A stretch of DNA of 64,000 nt from an uncultured Clostridium sp. GTDB taxonomy: Bacteria > Bacillota > Clostridia > Lachnospirales > Lachnospiraceae. The notes beneath the pieces are model-generated. The model saw nothing but the letters and a program-made list of their open reading frames with translations. It was not told where the DNA came from and searched no databases. The stretch lies in the NCBI GenBank assembly GCA_947575275.1, contig CANPMS010000006.1:1-64000 (forward strand), in the 5' to 3' direction. Within the stretch, counting starts at the first letter, position 1, and each line of letters starts with the position of its first letter. Positions 1 through 9,150 of this stretch are shown here, piece by piece. The translations under genes and the position numbers were made by a program.

Positions 1-1898
1 CCGGTCTGGGCTGTCACTCCCGCCCCCACCGTCAGATCGCCGTTATCCACAATAATTGCCTGGCTTTCCACCACTGCGCCCTTGTCTGTTTTACCCTCTA
101 AAACAATGTTTTCCAGAATCAGACTCTGCCCTTCCGGCAAAATGAAAAACGGAGCGCTGGTTACCTCCCACACCTTCAACGCCGGCGCTGTGGCTGCATT
201 CTCTGTCTTAACGGTGTAAGCTCCGGCTTGAGCATCCCAAGTTACATACTCCGCAGCATTGTTACTGCCAAGATCTAAGGTCTGCATCACAATAATAGTT
301 CCGCCGTTTGCCAGTTCAACTGCATTCTCAAAAGACTTTACCGGCGCGCCGGGGATGGTTCCATCATGGTCGCCATCATTTCCTGACGGATAGGTCGTCA
401 CACCACCATCCGGCGTGCTCGCAGAAAACGCTCCGCCCGGATTCCAGTAAACCACCGTATCACTTGCTGCCCGCGTCGCGGACAGCCGCTTCACCGTCAT
501 AGGGGCAATGGCTCCGGCAGAAGCCCCATCCTCCTCCACAAAGAAAAACATAGAGCTGTTTCGGGCTTTCCTGGGTCTTCCCGTCTCTTCATAATAACGC
601 TCTAAATCAGATAAACCGGTATCCCGCACTGTGGCAGTCTCCCCGCTGGTCGCCCACAGCTCCCACTGACCGCCTGAAACGTCCTTAATGCGGAAAAAGC
701 TTTCAAATTCTTCATCACTTAACTCATTTGCATAAAGAGTCTCCGCAAGGGTTACCGTATTTAAGTCCTCATCTCCCCGGATTTCAAGCAGCAGACCTCC
801 TTCTACCCCCTCAAAGCCCTCCAGAAGCTCAATAATCGGCGCTCTCCAGGTGCTCTCTTTGCTGGTGTCCTCAAGAAGCTCCCACTCACCCTCTTCCGTG
901 GTGAAAATATAGTCATTAATATCAAAGCCTGCCCCGCTCTCTCCCGATTCTGTCCAGGCGGAGGCAGTGGCTGTCTCTTCTGCGTCTGAATCAGTTGCAG
1001 TCTCCCAGTCCCTCTGCTCCTTTGAGCGAAGGTAATCCATCACAATCAATCCGTCTAACTGTACGCCCGAGCCAAGCTGCAAAGCGCCCCCATCTACACG
1101 GATTAATTCACTTTCCTCCACATCGGCCTCATCCCTGCCCGACTCCAGACCGGTGTTCACCAGGGCCAGCTGACCCCCGTTTAAGTAAAAAACAGTATCG
1201 TTCAGATAAGCTCTTCCATCCCAGGATGCAATGCGGATCCCGCCTGCATTCAGCACATACATGTGCCCATCCTCAATCTCCATGGGATTCATGGCATAAA
1301 TGGTAATCTCGGACTTGTCAATCCCCAATTCCTCCGCCAGTTCATCCGCGCGAATCAGCGCCGTCTCCAGGCTTCTTACCGGACGCTCCGGGCTCAGCCC
1401 GTCTGCACGGTCATCTCCCTCTGCCGCGTTGGAGTCTGTGGCCAAGCTCTCCGAATCAAACAAATATGTACTATCCTCTTTTAAGGCGTTTGATGCTGTG
1501 GCGTTGGAAGCGCTTGCCAAAATCTCAGCAGGAAGAATCCCGCCGGGATTCCAGTAGATTGCTCCCCCGCTCTGGAAAGTAGAAGGGCTCTGCTGTTCCT
1601 CAGCTTCTGAAGGCTCAGTCGGCTCTATCGTTTCCAGAGGCAGCGTTTCACTAACCTTCTCCGGTTCTTCCATCGGCTCCAGTTCCACAGCCTCACTGAC
1701 CCTGTCCGGTTCCTCCACCGGCTCCAGAGTTCTTGTCCCGCTGATACGCTCCGGCTTTTCCTCCCCTTCCTCTATCATTTCCAGAGGCAGATTTTCCATA
1801 ATACGCCCCTCCGTTTCCGCCAGGGTCATCATCCCCTGAGTGGAAAGCAGCATCACAAGGCTTAAAATAAAAGCTGTGATTCTTCTTGCTTTTTTCAT
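1..1898 (-). CDS. Large secreted surface protein, beta-helix-like, 5' part only
   Basis: The reading frame stays open to the window edge, so only the first ~632 residues are visible. It begins with a signal peptide (MKKARRITAF, hydrophobic core, AxA-like cleavage near residue 28). A Glu/Pro-rich linker follows with a degenerate repeat of the form LEPMEEPEKVSET. A module starting with YWNPGG is present twice (near residues 112 and 481). Each copy is followed by P-V-(R/K)-S-(L/F)-E-x-A and a hydrophobic strand, as in pectate-lyase-like parallel beta-helix surface proteins. Linkers carry ATASN/ATDSN-type motifs. Two ATGs (1904 and 1898) are in frame. The second is chosen because GGAG lies 8 nt before it and only 2 nt before the first. 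Function is unknown; adhesion or cell-wall display is inferred. The anchor, if any, lies outside the window. Confidence 0.85.
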   Translation of the reverse strand, partial: MKKARRITAFILSLVMLLSTQGMMTLAETEGRIMENLPLEMIEEGEEKPERISGTRTLEPVEEPDRVSEAVELEPMEEPEKVSETLPLETIEPTEPSEAEEQQSPSTFQSGGAIYWNPGGILPAEILASASNATASNALKEDSTYLFDSESLATDSNAAEGDDRADGLSPERPVRSLETALIRADELAEELGIDKSEITIYAMNPMEIEDGHMYVLNAGGIRIASWDGRAYLNDTVFYLNGGQLALVNTGLESGRDEADVEESELIRVDGGALQLGSGVQLDGLIVMDYLRSKEQRDWETATDSDAEETATASAWTESGESGAGFDINDYIFTTEEGEWELLEDTSKESTWRAPIIELLEGFEGVEGGLLLEIRGDEDLNTVTLAETLYANELSDEEFESFFRIKDVSGGQWELWATSGETATVRDTGLSDLERYYEETGRPRKARNSSMFFFVEEDGASAGAIAPMTVKRLSATRAASDTVVYWNPGGAFSASTPDGGVTTYPSGNDGDHDGTIPGAPVKSFENAVELANGGTIIVMQTLDLGSNNAAEYVTWDAQAGAYTVKTENAATAPALKVWEVTSAPFFILPEGQSLILENIVLEGKTDKGAVVESQAIIVDNGDLTVGAGVTAQT

Positions 1899-1970
1899 AC
1901 TCATCGCTCCTTTTTAGCTGCCATTCAACCAGCACTGCTTAACAATATGTCAACCTATATCTACTTTATC

Positions 1971-1999
1971 ATTTTAAAGAAATTGTCAAAAAAAGTCAA
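1971..1999 (-). promoter_or_regulatory. Sigma-A-type promoter of the surface protein gene
   Basis: On the minus strand, -35 TTGACT (1994-1999) is separated by 17 nt from -10 TAAAAT (1971-1976), about 70 nt upstream of the start codon at 1898. The -35 box is embedded in an array of GTCA repeats, described separately. Confidence 0.7.
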
Positions 2000-2018
2000 T
2001 AGCTGTCACGAACTGTCA
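1985..2018. promoter_or_regulatory. Four GTCA direct repeats at exact 10-bp spacing (putative operator)
   Basis: On the plus strand GTCA occurs at 1985, 1995, 2005 and 2015, so TGAC repeats once per helical turn on the minus strand. The second copy forms part of the -35 box of the promoter at 1971-1999. The regular phasing suggests cooperative binding of a regulator on one face of the DNA. The regulator is unknown. Confidence 0.5.
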
Positions 2019-2040
2019 TTTTAAATTAAAAAGAAAAAGG

Positions 2041-3408
2041 TTAAACGTGCCCCCGCACCTTCATTACCTCGACGACTTGATTCACATAATTTTCGCACAG
2101 CTCCTTGCTGGAAGCCTCCACCATCACACGAACCACCGGCTCGGTACCAGACTGGCGCAATAAAATTCGCCCTCCATCTCCCAGGGCATCCGCCACCTTT
2201 TTCACCTCAGCCTGAACCATCACATCATCCTGAGCCTCCTTTTTATCATGTACCCGTACATTTTTCAACACCTGCGGGAAGATTTCCACCTCAGAGGCAA
2301 GCTTTCCAAGACTTTCCTTCTTCTCAAGCATCACTTCCATCACCTTCAGGGAAGTAAGGATTCCGTCTCCGGTGGTAGCATGCTTACTGAAAATGATATG
2401 ACCAGATTGTTCTCCTCCCAGACAGTTCCCATGTTGGGACATATTCTCATACACATACTTATCTCCCACTGCCGTCTTCTCGTAAGCAATTCCTTCACGG
2501 TCAAATGCTTTATAAAGTCCAAAGTTAGACATCACTGTGGTCACCACTGTATTGTTGAACAGAGAACCATTCTCCTTCATATATTTTCCACAGATATAAA
2601 GAATAAGGTCACCATTGACCTCATTTCCATTCTCATCCACAGCAATGCAACGGTCGGCATCGCCGTCATAGGCAAAACCCACATCGCAGCCGGTATCCTT
2701 CACATACTGCTGCAACACATGGATATGTGTAGAGCCGCAATCTGTGTTGATATTCAAACCGTTAGGCACATTATTAATTACATAAGTCTCTGCCCCCAAC
2801 GCATCAAACACGTTTTTTGCAATGGAGGAAGCGCTGCCGTTAGAACAGTCAAGGGCAACCTTTTTTCCCTTAAAGGAACGAGTCGCAATGGAAATCAAAT
2901 AGCCGATATAACGATTTCTGCCTGCTGCATAATCTACCGTACGGCCGATACAATCCTTCATGGCAAAGGGCAGCTCACTGATTTCATTATCCAGATAACT
3001 TTCAATGTCCAAAATTACACTTTCTTCCAGCTTCTCACCATTTCCGTTAATGACCTTAATGCCGTTATCGTAGTAAGGATTATGACTGGCAGAAATCATG
3101 ATTCCACAGTTAAAGCCTTCTGTGCGCACCACATAGGATACGCTGGGAGTAGTGGTTACATGAAGCAGGTACACATCTGCTCCAGAAGCAGTCAGTCCTG
3201 CTACCAGAGAATACTCGAACATATAGCTGCTGCGCCTGGTATCTTTTCCAATTACCACACGGCATCTTCCATCTGGATTTGTTGGGGACTGTACGGCGCG
3301 CTGTCCGTAATACCATCCCAGGAAACGTCCTACCTTATAGGCATGTTCCACTGTCAAATCCACATTTGCTTCCCCCCGGAATCCATCTGTTCCAAAATAC
3401 TTACCCAT
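2041..3408 (-). CDS. glmM: Phosphoglucosamine mutase
   Basis: This cytosolic enzyme interconverts glucosamine-6-phosphate and glucosamine-1-phosphate on the way to UDP-GlcNAc and peptidoglycan. The 455-residue length is normal for the family. It opens with GKYFGTDGFRG. The phosphoserine loop is ISASHNP, with catalytic Ser near residue 108. The Mg-binding loop DGDADR lies near 248-253, and the C-terminal phosphate-binding loop RQSGTEP near 414. It is last in the minus-strand run srtB-rfbA-rfbB-rfbD-glmM, only 15 bp after rfbD, and has an AAGGAG-type ribosome binding site. Phosphoglucomutase or phosphomannomutase activity is the alternative, but the ISASHNP loop and overall length favour GlmM. 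Confidence 0.93.
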   Translation of the reverse strand: MGKYFGTDGFRGEANVDLTVEHAYKVGRFLGWYYGQRAVQSPTNPDGRCRVVIGKDTRRSSYMFEYSLVAGLTASGADVYLLHVTTTPSVSYVVRTEGFNCGIMISASHNPYYDNGIKVINGNGEKLEESVILDIESYLDNEISELPFAMKDCIGRTVDYAAGRNRYIGYLISIATRSFKGKKVALDCSNGSASSIAKNVFDALGAETYVINNVPNGLNINTDCGSTHIHVLQQYVKDTGCDVGFAYDGDADRCIAVDENGNEVNGDLILYICGKYMKENGSLFNNTVVTTVMSNFGLYKAFDREGIAYEKTAVGDKYVYENMSQHGNCLGGEQSGHIIFSKHATTGDGILTSLKVMEVMLEKKESLGKLASEVEIFPQVLKNVRVHDKKEAQDDVMVQAEVKKVADALGDGGRILLRQSGTEPVVRVMVEASSKELCENYVNQVVEVMKVRGHV

Positions 3409-3423
3409 TACTTTCTCTTCTCC

Positions 3424-4272
3424 TTACTCTCCGATTTCATCGAGAAAACGCCTCAACGCATCCTGCCAGGGCGGCAGGCGCTCAAAACCGCTTTCGCTCA
3501 GCTTTTCCTTGCTCATACGGCTGTTAAAAGGACGTATCGCTTTCGACGGAAACTCACTGCTTGTGACCGGCGTTACCTTCACCTCATCCATACCTGCCTG
3601 CCGGAAAATCTCCCTGGCGAACTCATACCAACTGCAAATCCCCTCATTGGTGGCATGATAGCGTCCATATTTGTCAGTCTGAATCATGTCAACCAGAAGC
3701 CTTGCCAGGTCATAGGTGTAGGTGGGAGAACCTACCTGGTCATTTACTACACTAACAGCGCCCCGCTCTCTTCCAAGCCTTAGCATGGTTCTGATAAAGT
3801 TCTTTCCCACTACGCCGAATACCCAGGCAATCCGCACAATAAAGAAGCAGTCCAAAAGCTCCTCCACCGCCAGCTCGCCCTCATATTTGGTCTCACCATA
3901 CACATTTAACGGATGACGCTCGTCATCCGGCTCCCAGGGGCGGGTACCCTGTCCGTCAAATACGTAGTCCGTGCTGATATACATTAACTTTATGCCTGCG
4001 TCCTTACACACCTGCGCTACATTACGGGTTCCTTCACTGTTAATCCGCCGGCATAGCTCTACGTTATCCTCTGCCGCGTCTACTGCAGTATATGCAGCAC
4101 AATGAATCACTGCATCCGCTCCCGATGCGGAAATCACATGTTTACATGCCTCAAAATCGGTGACATCCAGCTCCTCCACACCCAAACCGATTCCCTTCAG
4201 TCCGCGCTTTTCCAACTCATTCATAAGGTCAGTGCCAAGTTGTCCCTTAGCACCGGTAACTAAAACCTTCAT
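3424..4272 (-). CDS. rfbD: dTDP-4-dehydrorhamnose reductase
   Basis: Catalyses the NAD(P)H-dependent last step of dTDP-L-rhamnose synthesis. It is an extended short-chain dehydrogenase of ~282 residues. The N-terminal dinucleotide-binding glycine motif is TGAKGQLG, an internal STDYVFDG segment is typical of RmlD, and the catalytic pair is YGETK. An in-frame ATG at 4278 is also possible. The start at 4272 (MKVLVTG) is preferred because AAGGG lies 6 nt upstream and it matches the family N-terminus. It sits between rfbB and glmM with short gaps, consistent with one operon supplying cell-wall polysaccharide precursors. Confidence 0.93.
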   Translation of the reverse strand: MKVLVTGAKGQLGTDLMNELEKRGLKGIGLGVEELDVTDFEACKHVISASGADAVIHCAAYTAVDAAEDNVELCRRINSEGTRNVAQVCKDAGIKLMYISTDYVFDGQGTRPWEPDDERHPLNVYGETKYEGELAVEELLDCFFIVRIAWVFGVVGKNFIRTMLRLGRERGAVSVVNDQVGSPTYTYDLARLLVDMIQTDKYGRYHATNEGICSWYEFAREIFRQAGMDEVKVTPVTSSEFPSKAIRPFNSRMSKEKLSESGFERLPPWQDALRRFLDEIGE

Positions 4273-4328
4273 TCTCATCCCTTCACCTGTTCTTCCATAA
4301 ACCGGCCCGCTGCTTTTCTTGCATGCCG

Positions 4329-5351
4329 TTACAGTCTGTTGCTGTACATCTTATCAAAATAATCGCTGTACTCACCGCTTAGAATACGCTCCCACCACTC
4401 CCGGTTGTCCACATACCACTGAATCGTCTGCTCCATCCCAGTGTCAAAGTTATATTCCGGCTTCCATCCAAGCTCTGTCTCCAGCTTTCTCGGATCAATG
4501 GCGTAGCGCCTGTCATGCCCCGGACGATCTGTCACATATTTAATCAGGCTCTCCGGCTTATCCAGCGCCCTCAGAATCGTTTTTACCACATCAAGGTTTG
4601 TTCGCTCATTATGACCACCAATATTGTAGAGGCAGCCATCTGCACCTTTGCGTATGATCAAATCGATTGCCTCACAATGATCCTTTACATGAAGCCAGTC
4701 CCGGACATTGGAACCGTTGCCATACACCGGAAGCTCCTCATCTGCCAATGCCCGGCTAATCATCAGCGGGATTAGTTTTTCCGGGAACTGATAAGGACCA
4801 TAATTATTAGAGCATCGGGAAACCGACACCGGTATGCCATATGTCCTGTAATATGCCATTACAAACAGATCTGCGCTTGCCTTTGAGGAGGAATAAGGGC
4901 TTGATGTATGAAGAGGAGTCTCCTCTGTAAAGAATAAATCCGGGCGGTCAAGGGGAAGGTCTCCATATACCTCATCCGTAGATACCTGATGGAAACGCTT
5001 AATGCCAAATTCCCGGCAGGCATCCAGAAGGATTGTGGTTCCCATCACATTAGTACGCACAAACACACCCGGATCCAGGACGGAACGGTCTACATGGCTC
5101 TCCGCCGCAAAGTTCACCACTATATCCGGCTTTTCCTTGCCAAATAACTCAAAAATAAAAGGGCGGTCTGTGATGTCTCCCTTAACAAATTTATAATTCG
5201 ACTTATGCTCCACCGGCTTTAAAGTCTCCAGATTGCCTGCATAGGTCAGAGAATCCAGATTGATAATCATATCCTCCGGATACCTCTCCACCATGTAATG
5301 CACAAAATTTCCGCCAATAAAACCGGCGCCGCCTGTCACAATGATTTTCAT
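4329..5351 (-). CDS. rfbB: dTDP-glucose 4,6-dehydratase
   Basis: Converts dTDP-glucose to dTDP-4-keto-6-deoxyglucose using tightly bound NAD. The protein has 340 residues. The Rossmann motif TGGAGFIGGNF is at the N-terminus, the catalytic STDEVYGD segment lies near residue 125, and the YxxxK motif is in SPYSSSKASAD. The C-terminal part contains WKPEYNFDTGM and a helical substrate-binding end typical of RmlB. It lies 15 bp after rfbA in the same orientation. Confidence 0.95.
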   Translation of the reverse strand: MKIIVTGGAGFIGGNFVHYMVERYPEDMIINLDSLTYAGNLETLKPVEHKSNYKFVKGDITDRPFIFELFGKEKPDIVVNFAAESHVDRSVLDPGVFVRTNVMGTTILLDACREFGIKRFHQVSTDEVYGDLPLDRPDLFFTEETPLHTSSPYSSSKASADLFVMAYYRTYGIPVSVSRCSNNYGPYQFPEKLIPLMISRALADEELPVYGNGSNVRDWLHVKDHCEAIDLIIRKGADGCLYNIGGHNERTNLDVVKTILRALDKPESLIKYVTDRPGHDRRYAIDPRKLETELGWKPEYNFDTGMEQTIQWYVDNREWWERILSGEYSDYFDKMYSNRL

Positions 5352-5366
5352 TCGTCTTTTCCTTTC

Positions 5367-6260
5367 CTATAAATTATGAATCTTATCAATATATTTCCCA
5401 TCCAGCACGTCTTTTAAATACTGCCCATACTGATTTTTCTTCAAAATTTCGTAAGTTTCCAGCACTTGATTTCTGGAAATCCAACCGTTTAGGTAGGCAA
5501 TTTCCTCCAGACACGCAATCTTGCGATGCTGGTGAGTCTCAATCGTCTTCACAAAATTGGTAGCCTCCACCAGAGACTCGTGAGTTCCTGTATCCAGCCA
5601 CGTAAAGCCCTGCCCCAGAAGCGTCACATCCAGTTCCCCGCTCTCCAGGTAAATCCGATTTAAATCGGTGATTTCCAGCTCTCCGCGGACGGAAGGCTTT
5701 AAGCTTTTCGCATACTGAACAACACGGTTGTCATAAAAATACAGTCCTGTCACACAGTAGTTGGATTTGGGCTTCTCAGGCTTCTCCTCAATGGACACCG
5801 CTTTCCCTGACGCATCAAACTCCACAATACCAAAGCGCTCCGGATCATCCACATAGTAGCCAAACACTGTGGCGCCGCTTTTCTTAGAAGCTGCCGCCCG
5901 CAGACGCTTTTTTAATCCCTGGCCGTGAAAAATATTATCGCCCAGTACCATCGCCACAGAATCATTGCCAATAAAATCCGCACCGATAATAAACGCCTGA
6001 GCCAGCCCGTCAGGACTGGGCTGAACCTGGTAGCAAAGCTCCACACCAAACTGACTCCCGTCGCCCAGCAGAGATTGAAACCGAGGTGTATCCTCTGGCG
6101 TTGAGATAATAAGAATCTCACGGATTCCTGCATTCATCAATACCGACAGAGGATAGTAAATCATCGGCTTGTCATAAATTGGCAGAAGCTGCTTTGATGT
6201 TACCTTTGTCAGAGGGTATAGACGTGTACCCGACCCCCCCGCAAGAATGATTCCTTTCAT
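5367..6260 (-). CDS. rfbA: Glucose-1-phosphate thymidylyltransferase
   Basis: Makes dTDP-glucose from glucose-1-phosphate and dTTP, the first step of dTDP-rhamnose synthesis. The 297-residue length is typical of RmlA. The N-terminal nucleotidyltransferase signature [13 protein letters not shown] is followed by [16 protein letters not shown]. Further conserved segments are VLGDNIFHG and the catalytic-site [12 protein letters not shown]. The start codon overlaps the end of the sortase gene by 4 bp, implying translational coupling. No rfbC (epimerase) gene is present in this run, so it must be encoded elsewhere. Confidence 0.95.
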   Translation of the reverse strand: MKGIILAGGSGTRLYPLTKVTSKQLLPIYDKPMIYYPLSVLMNAGIREILIISTPEDTPRFQSLLGDGSQFGVELCYQVQPSPDGLAQAFIIGADFIGNDSVAMVLGDNIFHGQGLKKRLRAAASKKSGATVFGYYVDDPERFGIVEFDASGKAVSIEEKPEKPKSNYCVTGLYFYDNRVVQYAKSLKPSVRGELEITDLNRIYLESGELDVTLLGQGFTWLDTGTHESLVEATNFVKTIETHQHRKIACLEEIAYLNGWISRNQVLETYEILKKNQYGQYLKDVLDGKYIDKIHNL

Positions 6261-7150
6261 TCTACCGCCTCCTTTTCTGTTATTTCGTCAATCGGAAGTA
6301 TAACCGGCTCAGGAATATTCCTTTCTGTCGCCGGTATCACCTGACCATCTTCATCCACCTCTACGGCGAACAGCACCGTCCGTGCATCGTTCTCCTCGTA
6401 GCTGCAGGTTACCAGCACAAACATGGAATCCACAGAGCACTCCGGCAGCTCGGCAAACTCGCAGGGCAACAGCCTTGCCTTTGTCCACTCATCAAAGGAC
6501 TCCTGAGAAACAAAACCTGTTTTACGTACAATTCCGTTGGAGTCTGTATAGTAGCAGGACACTGCTTTTAAATGGATTCTACGCTCTGGGGTGTAAATGT
6601 CAAAATATTGGTGCTCCTTAAAGAAATTCTCATCCTTAAACTTTACCACATCCTTAAACATGGAGCCATCCTTCATATGATGTCCATACAATGGATTATT
6701 CCAGCCTGAGAAATCTGCTTTGCTGTCGCAGTCCAGATAGACTGCACCATACACGCTTTCGTTTCCGTCAAAATCTGTGTGAAGATACTTTTCGTTGTCT
6801 GTGGACTGCACAATCGGATAATCAATCCGTGTATCAGGAATCCGAATCCATCCCACCGTATCAGGATTCCTTTCACGCAGCAATGCAAAATCCATTGGCG
6901 GTTCATAGGCTTTATGCAGCTCACTCTGAGGCGGCCGTATTTCCAGCTCCATATGGGGTCTCTCTGGCAGCTCGAATTCAATCTCCTTCATTTCGGAAGC
7001 CAGCTGCGCCAGATTGTCCTCTATCTGCCTCTGCCGTCTGGCTCCCCCCAATTCACCTATCAACGCTATGCTACTTACTGACATCACTATCATAAGAATA
7101 ACAATGATAATATCACTAAAACCAAATCCACTCCCCTGTTCTCGACGCAT
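6257..7150 (-). CDS. srtB: Class B-type sortase
   Basis: A membrane-anchored transpeptidase expected to attach surface proteins to peptidoglycan. The 297-residue protein has an N-terminal transmembrane helix (residues ~12-34) and a linker. The sortase barrel shows catalytic His in [12 protein letters not shown] (~157), Cys in VLVTCSYEE (~249) and Arg in NDARTVL (~257). The insertion between strands and the MF after the His motif fit class B. GGAGG lies 7 nt before the ATG. It lies 36 bp downstream of prfA and overlaps rfbA, an unusual position. Possible substrates in the window are the LPGTG protein at 26239-37704 and perhaps the protein at 1-1898, but the pairing is unproven. Confidence 0.9.
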   Translation of the reverse strand: MRREQGSGFGFSDIIIVILMIVMSVSSIALIGELGGARRQRQIEDNLAQLASEMKEIEFELPERPHMELEIRPPQSELHKAYEPPMDFALLRERNPDTVGWIRIPDTRIDYPIVQSTDNEKYLHTDFDGNESVYGAVYLDCDSKADFSGWNNPLYGHHMKDGSMFKDVVKFKDENFFKEHQYFDIYTPERRIHLKAVSCYYTDSNGIVRKTGFVSQESFDEWTKARLLPCEFAELPECSVDSMFVLVTCSYEENDARTVLFAVEVDEDGQVIPATERNIPEPVILPIDEITEKEAVE

Positions 7151-7186
7151 AAAGCATCCTCCCCTTCGGCGATTAAAAATTATACG

Positions 7187-8263
7187 TTATGATGCCTCAT
7201 TCATTTTGGCCAGCTTTGCTGCCTGATCAGCGGCAATGCAGGCATCCAGAATCTCCTGAATATCACCATTCATAATCTTATCCAGCTTATAAAGGGTAAG
7301 GCTGATACGATGGTCAGTCACACGCCCCTGTGGAAAATTATAAGTGCGGATTTTTTCCGAACGGTCGCCGGTTCCAATCTGGCTGCGACGCTCCGCAGCC
7401 TCCGCATTCTGCTTTTTTTCTATCTCTATATCATACAGCTTGGAGCGCAGGAGACGAAACGCTTTCTCCTTGTTCTGGAGCTGGGACTTCTCAGTCTGGC
7501 TGTAAATCACAATGCCTGTGGGGATATGAGTCAGACGCACCGCAGAATCTGTGGTATTAACGCACTGACCGCCATTTCCAGATGCACGCATTACGTCAAT
7601 ACGGCAATCATTCATATCAATCTGAACATCCACCTCCTCTGCTTCCGGCATTACTGCAACAGTAGCAGTGGAAGTGTGGATACGCCCTCCGGATTCCGTC
7701 TCCGGCACCCTCTGAACACGGTGCACTCCTGACTCATACTTCATTTTGGAGTAAGCGCCCTTTCCTATAATCATCGCCTGGACTTCCTTAAATCCTCCGA
7801 TTCCGCTCTCGTTCAAGGAGATAATTTCCACCTTCCAACGCTGGCTCTCCGCGTAATTCACATACATACGATAAAGTTCTGCGGCAAACAGCGCTGCTTC
7901 ATCACCGCCGGCGCCGGCGCGAATTTCCAACATGATGTTTTTCTCATCATTGGGATCTTTGGGCAGAAGAAGAATTTTAAGCTCCTGCTCCAAATCTTCC
8001 ACCCGCTTTTTCGCATCAGACAGCTCCTCCTTTGCCATCGCCCGCATTTCCTCGTCGCTTTCCTCCTCCAAAAGCGCCAGACTGTCCTTAATGTCCTGGT
8101 TCGCCTGCTTATAAGCCTTATACGCTTCTACAATCAGCGCAAGATCTGCTTGTTCCTTCATCAGCCTGCGAAACCGTATCTGGTTCTCCGTTACATCAGG
8201 GGCATTCAGCTCCTGCATAATCTCCTCATAATGAATCACAATATCATCTAATCTGTCAAACAT
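7187..8263 (-). CDS. prfA: Peptide chain release factor 1
   Basis: Recognises UAA and UAG stop codons and triggers peptide release on the ribosome. The 358-residue protein has the class I release factor layout. The codon-recognition tripeptide PET occurs in [14 protein letters not shown], which fits RF1 rather than the SPF of RF2. The peptidyl-transferase motif GGQ is in GNGGQCVN. The start at 8263 is chosen because AGGAGG lies 7 nt upstream; a longer in-frame ATG at 8293 has no such site. Its start lies inside the end of prmC (8-bp overlap), so the methyltransferase that modifies its GGQ glutamine is translationally coupled to it. Confidence 0.96.
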   Translation of the reverse strand: MFDRLDDIVIHYEEIMQELNAPDVTENQIRFRRLMKEQADLALIVEAYKAYKQANQDIKDSLALLEEESDEEMRAMAKEELSDAKKRVEDLEQELKILLLPKDPNDEKNIMLEIRAGAGGDEAALFAAELYRMYVNYAESQRWKVEIISLNESGIGGFKEVQAMIIGKGAYSKMKYESGVHRVQRVPETESGGRIHTSTATVAVMPEAEEVDVQIDMNDCRIDVMRASGNGGQCVNTTDSAVRLTHIPTGIVIYSQTEKSQLQNKEKAFRLLRSKLYDIEIEKKQNAEAAERRSQIGTGDRSEKIRTYNFPQGRVTDHRISLTLYKLDKIMNGDIQEILDACIAADQAAKLAKMNEAS

Positions 8264-9134
8264 GAAATCCTCCTGTCCGTTGTCCGGCAACAACCCGGTC
8301 CTTTCCCGCCAAATCCTTCACTACACGCACATGCTCAAAGCCTGCGGACTTTAAAAGCCCACTCACTTCCCCACCCTGATCATATCCGATTTCCAAGTAT
8401 AACCCTCCGCCTTCTCTCAGCCAAAATCCTGCCGTTATTGCAATCCTGCGGTAGTAGGCAAGACCATCTTTTGCGCCATCCAGTGCAATCATCGGCTCGT
8501 GGTCACGCACCTCCGGCTCCAGCGTTTTTATAACATCTGTGGGAATGTAAGGCGGATTTGCAGTGATAATATCAAACTTCTCCTGAGTACCTTTAAGGGC
8601 ATCGAATAAATCGCCCTGAAGAAACTGAGGGCAATCCTGGCCACACAACGACTTGCTGTTTTTCCTCGCCACCTTCAGCGCCTCATCGGAAATGTCTGTA
8701 CCGATTACTCTTTGATAACCGCCTTTTATCGCCAGACTGATGGCAATACAGCCTGAGCCGGTGCACAAATCCAGAACGCGTTTTTCTCTGTCCTTATGTT
8801 CTTCCAGCACCAGCTCTACTAATACCTCCGTGTCCTGCCTGGGGATCAGAACATGCTGATTCACATAAAATTCCAATCCCATAAACTCCTGACTTTTTAG
8901 AATCTGCTGCAACGGACAGCGTCTCTGCCGTCTGGCAATCATCTCCCGGTAGCGTTCTGTGCAGGAGCAGTTATAATCATTCTCATCCAGCTTTTGCATA
9001 CGGTTAAGTAAAAAATGTACTAAATCTATGTGGAACGCGGCTAAAAGAAGCTGTCTGGCGTCGTTATCCGCATCCGAGTCGCCTGCCAGTTCCAGTGCAC
9101 GGCTCCCTTCCGCCCACAAATGAAACAACGTCAT
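8256..9134 (-). CDS. prmC: Release factor glutamine methyltransferase
   Basis: SAM-dependent enzyme that N5-methylates the glutamine of the GGQ motif of RF1 and RF2. The ~292-residue protein has an N-terminal helical substrate-binding domain. The catalytic domain has the SAM motif [14 protein letters not shown] and the hallmark ITANPPYIP loop. The start at 9134 follows GGAGG by 9 nt, directly after the stop of the DUF1385 gene; longer in-frame starts would overlap that gene without a ribosome binding site. Gene order DUF1385-prmC-prfA is common in Clostridia. Confidence 0.94.
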   Translation of the reverse strand: MTLFHLWAEGSRALELAGDSDADNDARQLLLAAFHIDLVHFLLNRMQKLDENDYNCSCTERYREMIARRQRRCPLQQILKSQEFMGLEFYVNQHVLIPRQDTEVLVELVLEEHKDREKRVLDLCTGSGCIAISLAIKGGYQRVIGTDISDEALKVARKNSKSLCGQDCPQFLQGDLFDALKGTQEKFDIITANPPYIPTDVIKTLEPEVRDHEPMIALDGAKDGLAYYRRIAITAGFWLREGGGLYLEIGYDQGGEVSGLLKSAGFEHVRVVKDLAGKDRVVAGQRTGGFHV

Positions 9135-9150
9135 GTTACAAATCCTCCGC

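Noticed and set aside
2248..3783. 511-codon open frame on the plus strand
   Set aside because: It lies antisense to glmM and rfbD, has no ribosome binding site, and its Ile/His/Cys-rich composition is that of a shadow frame.
6257..7150. Assigning the sortase as the enzyme for the giant LPGTG protein
   Set aside because: Class B sortases usually prefer other motifs and the genes are 20 kb apart, so only a possible link is stated.
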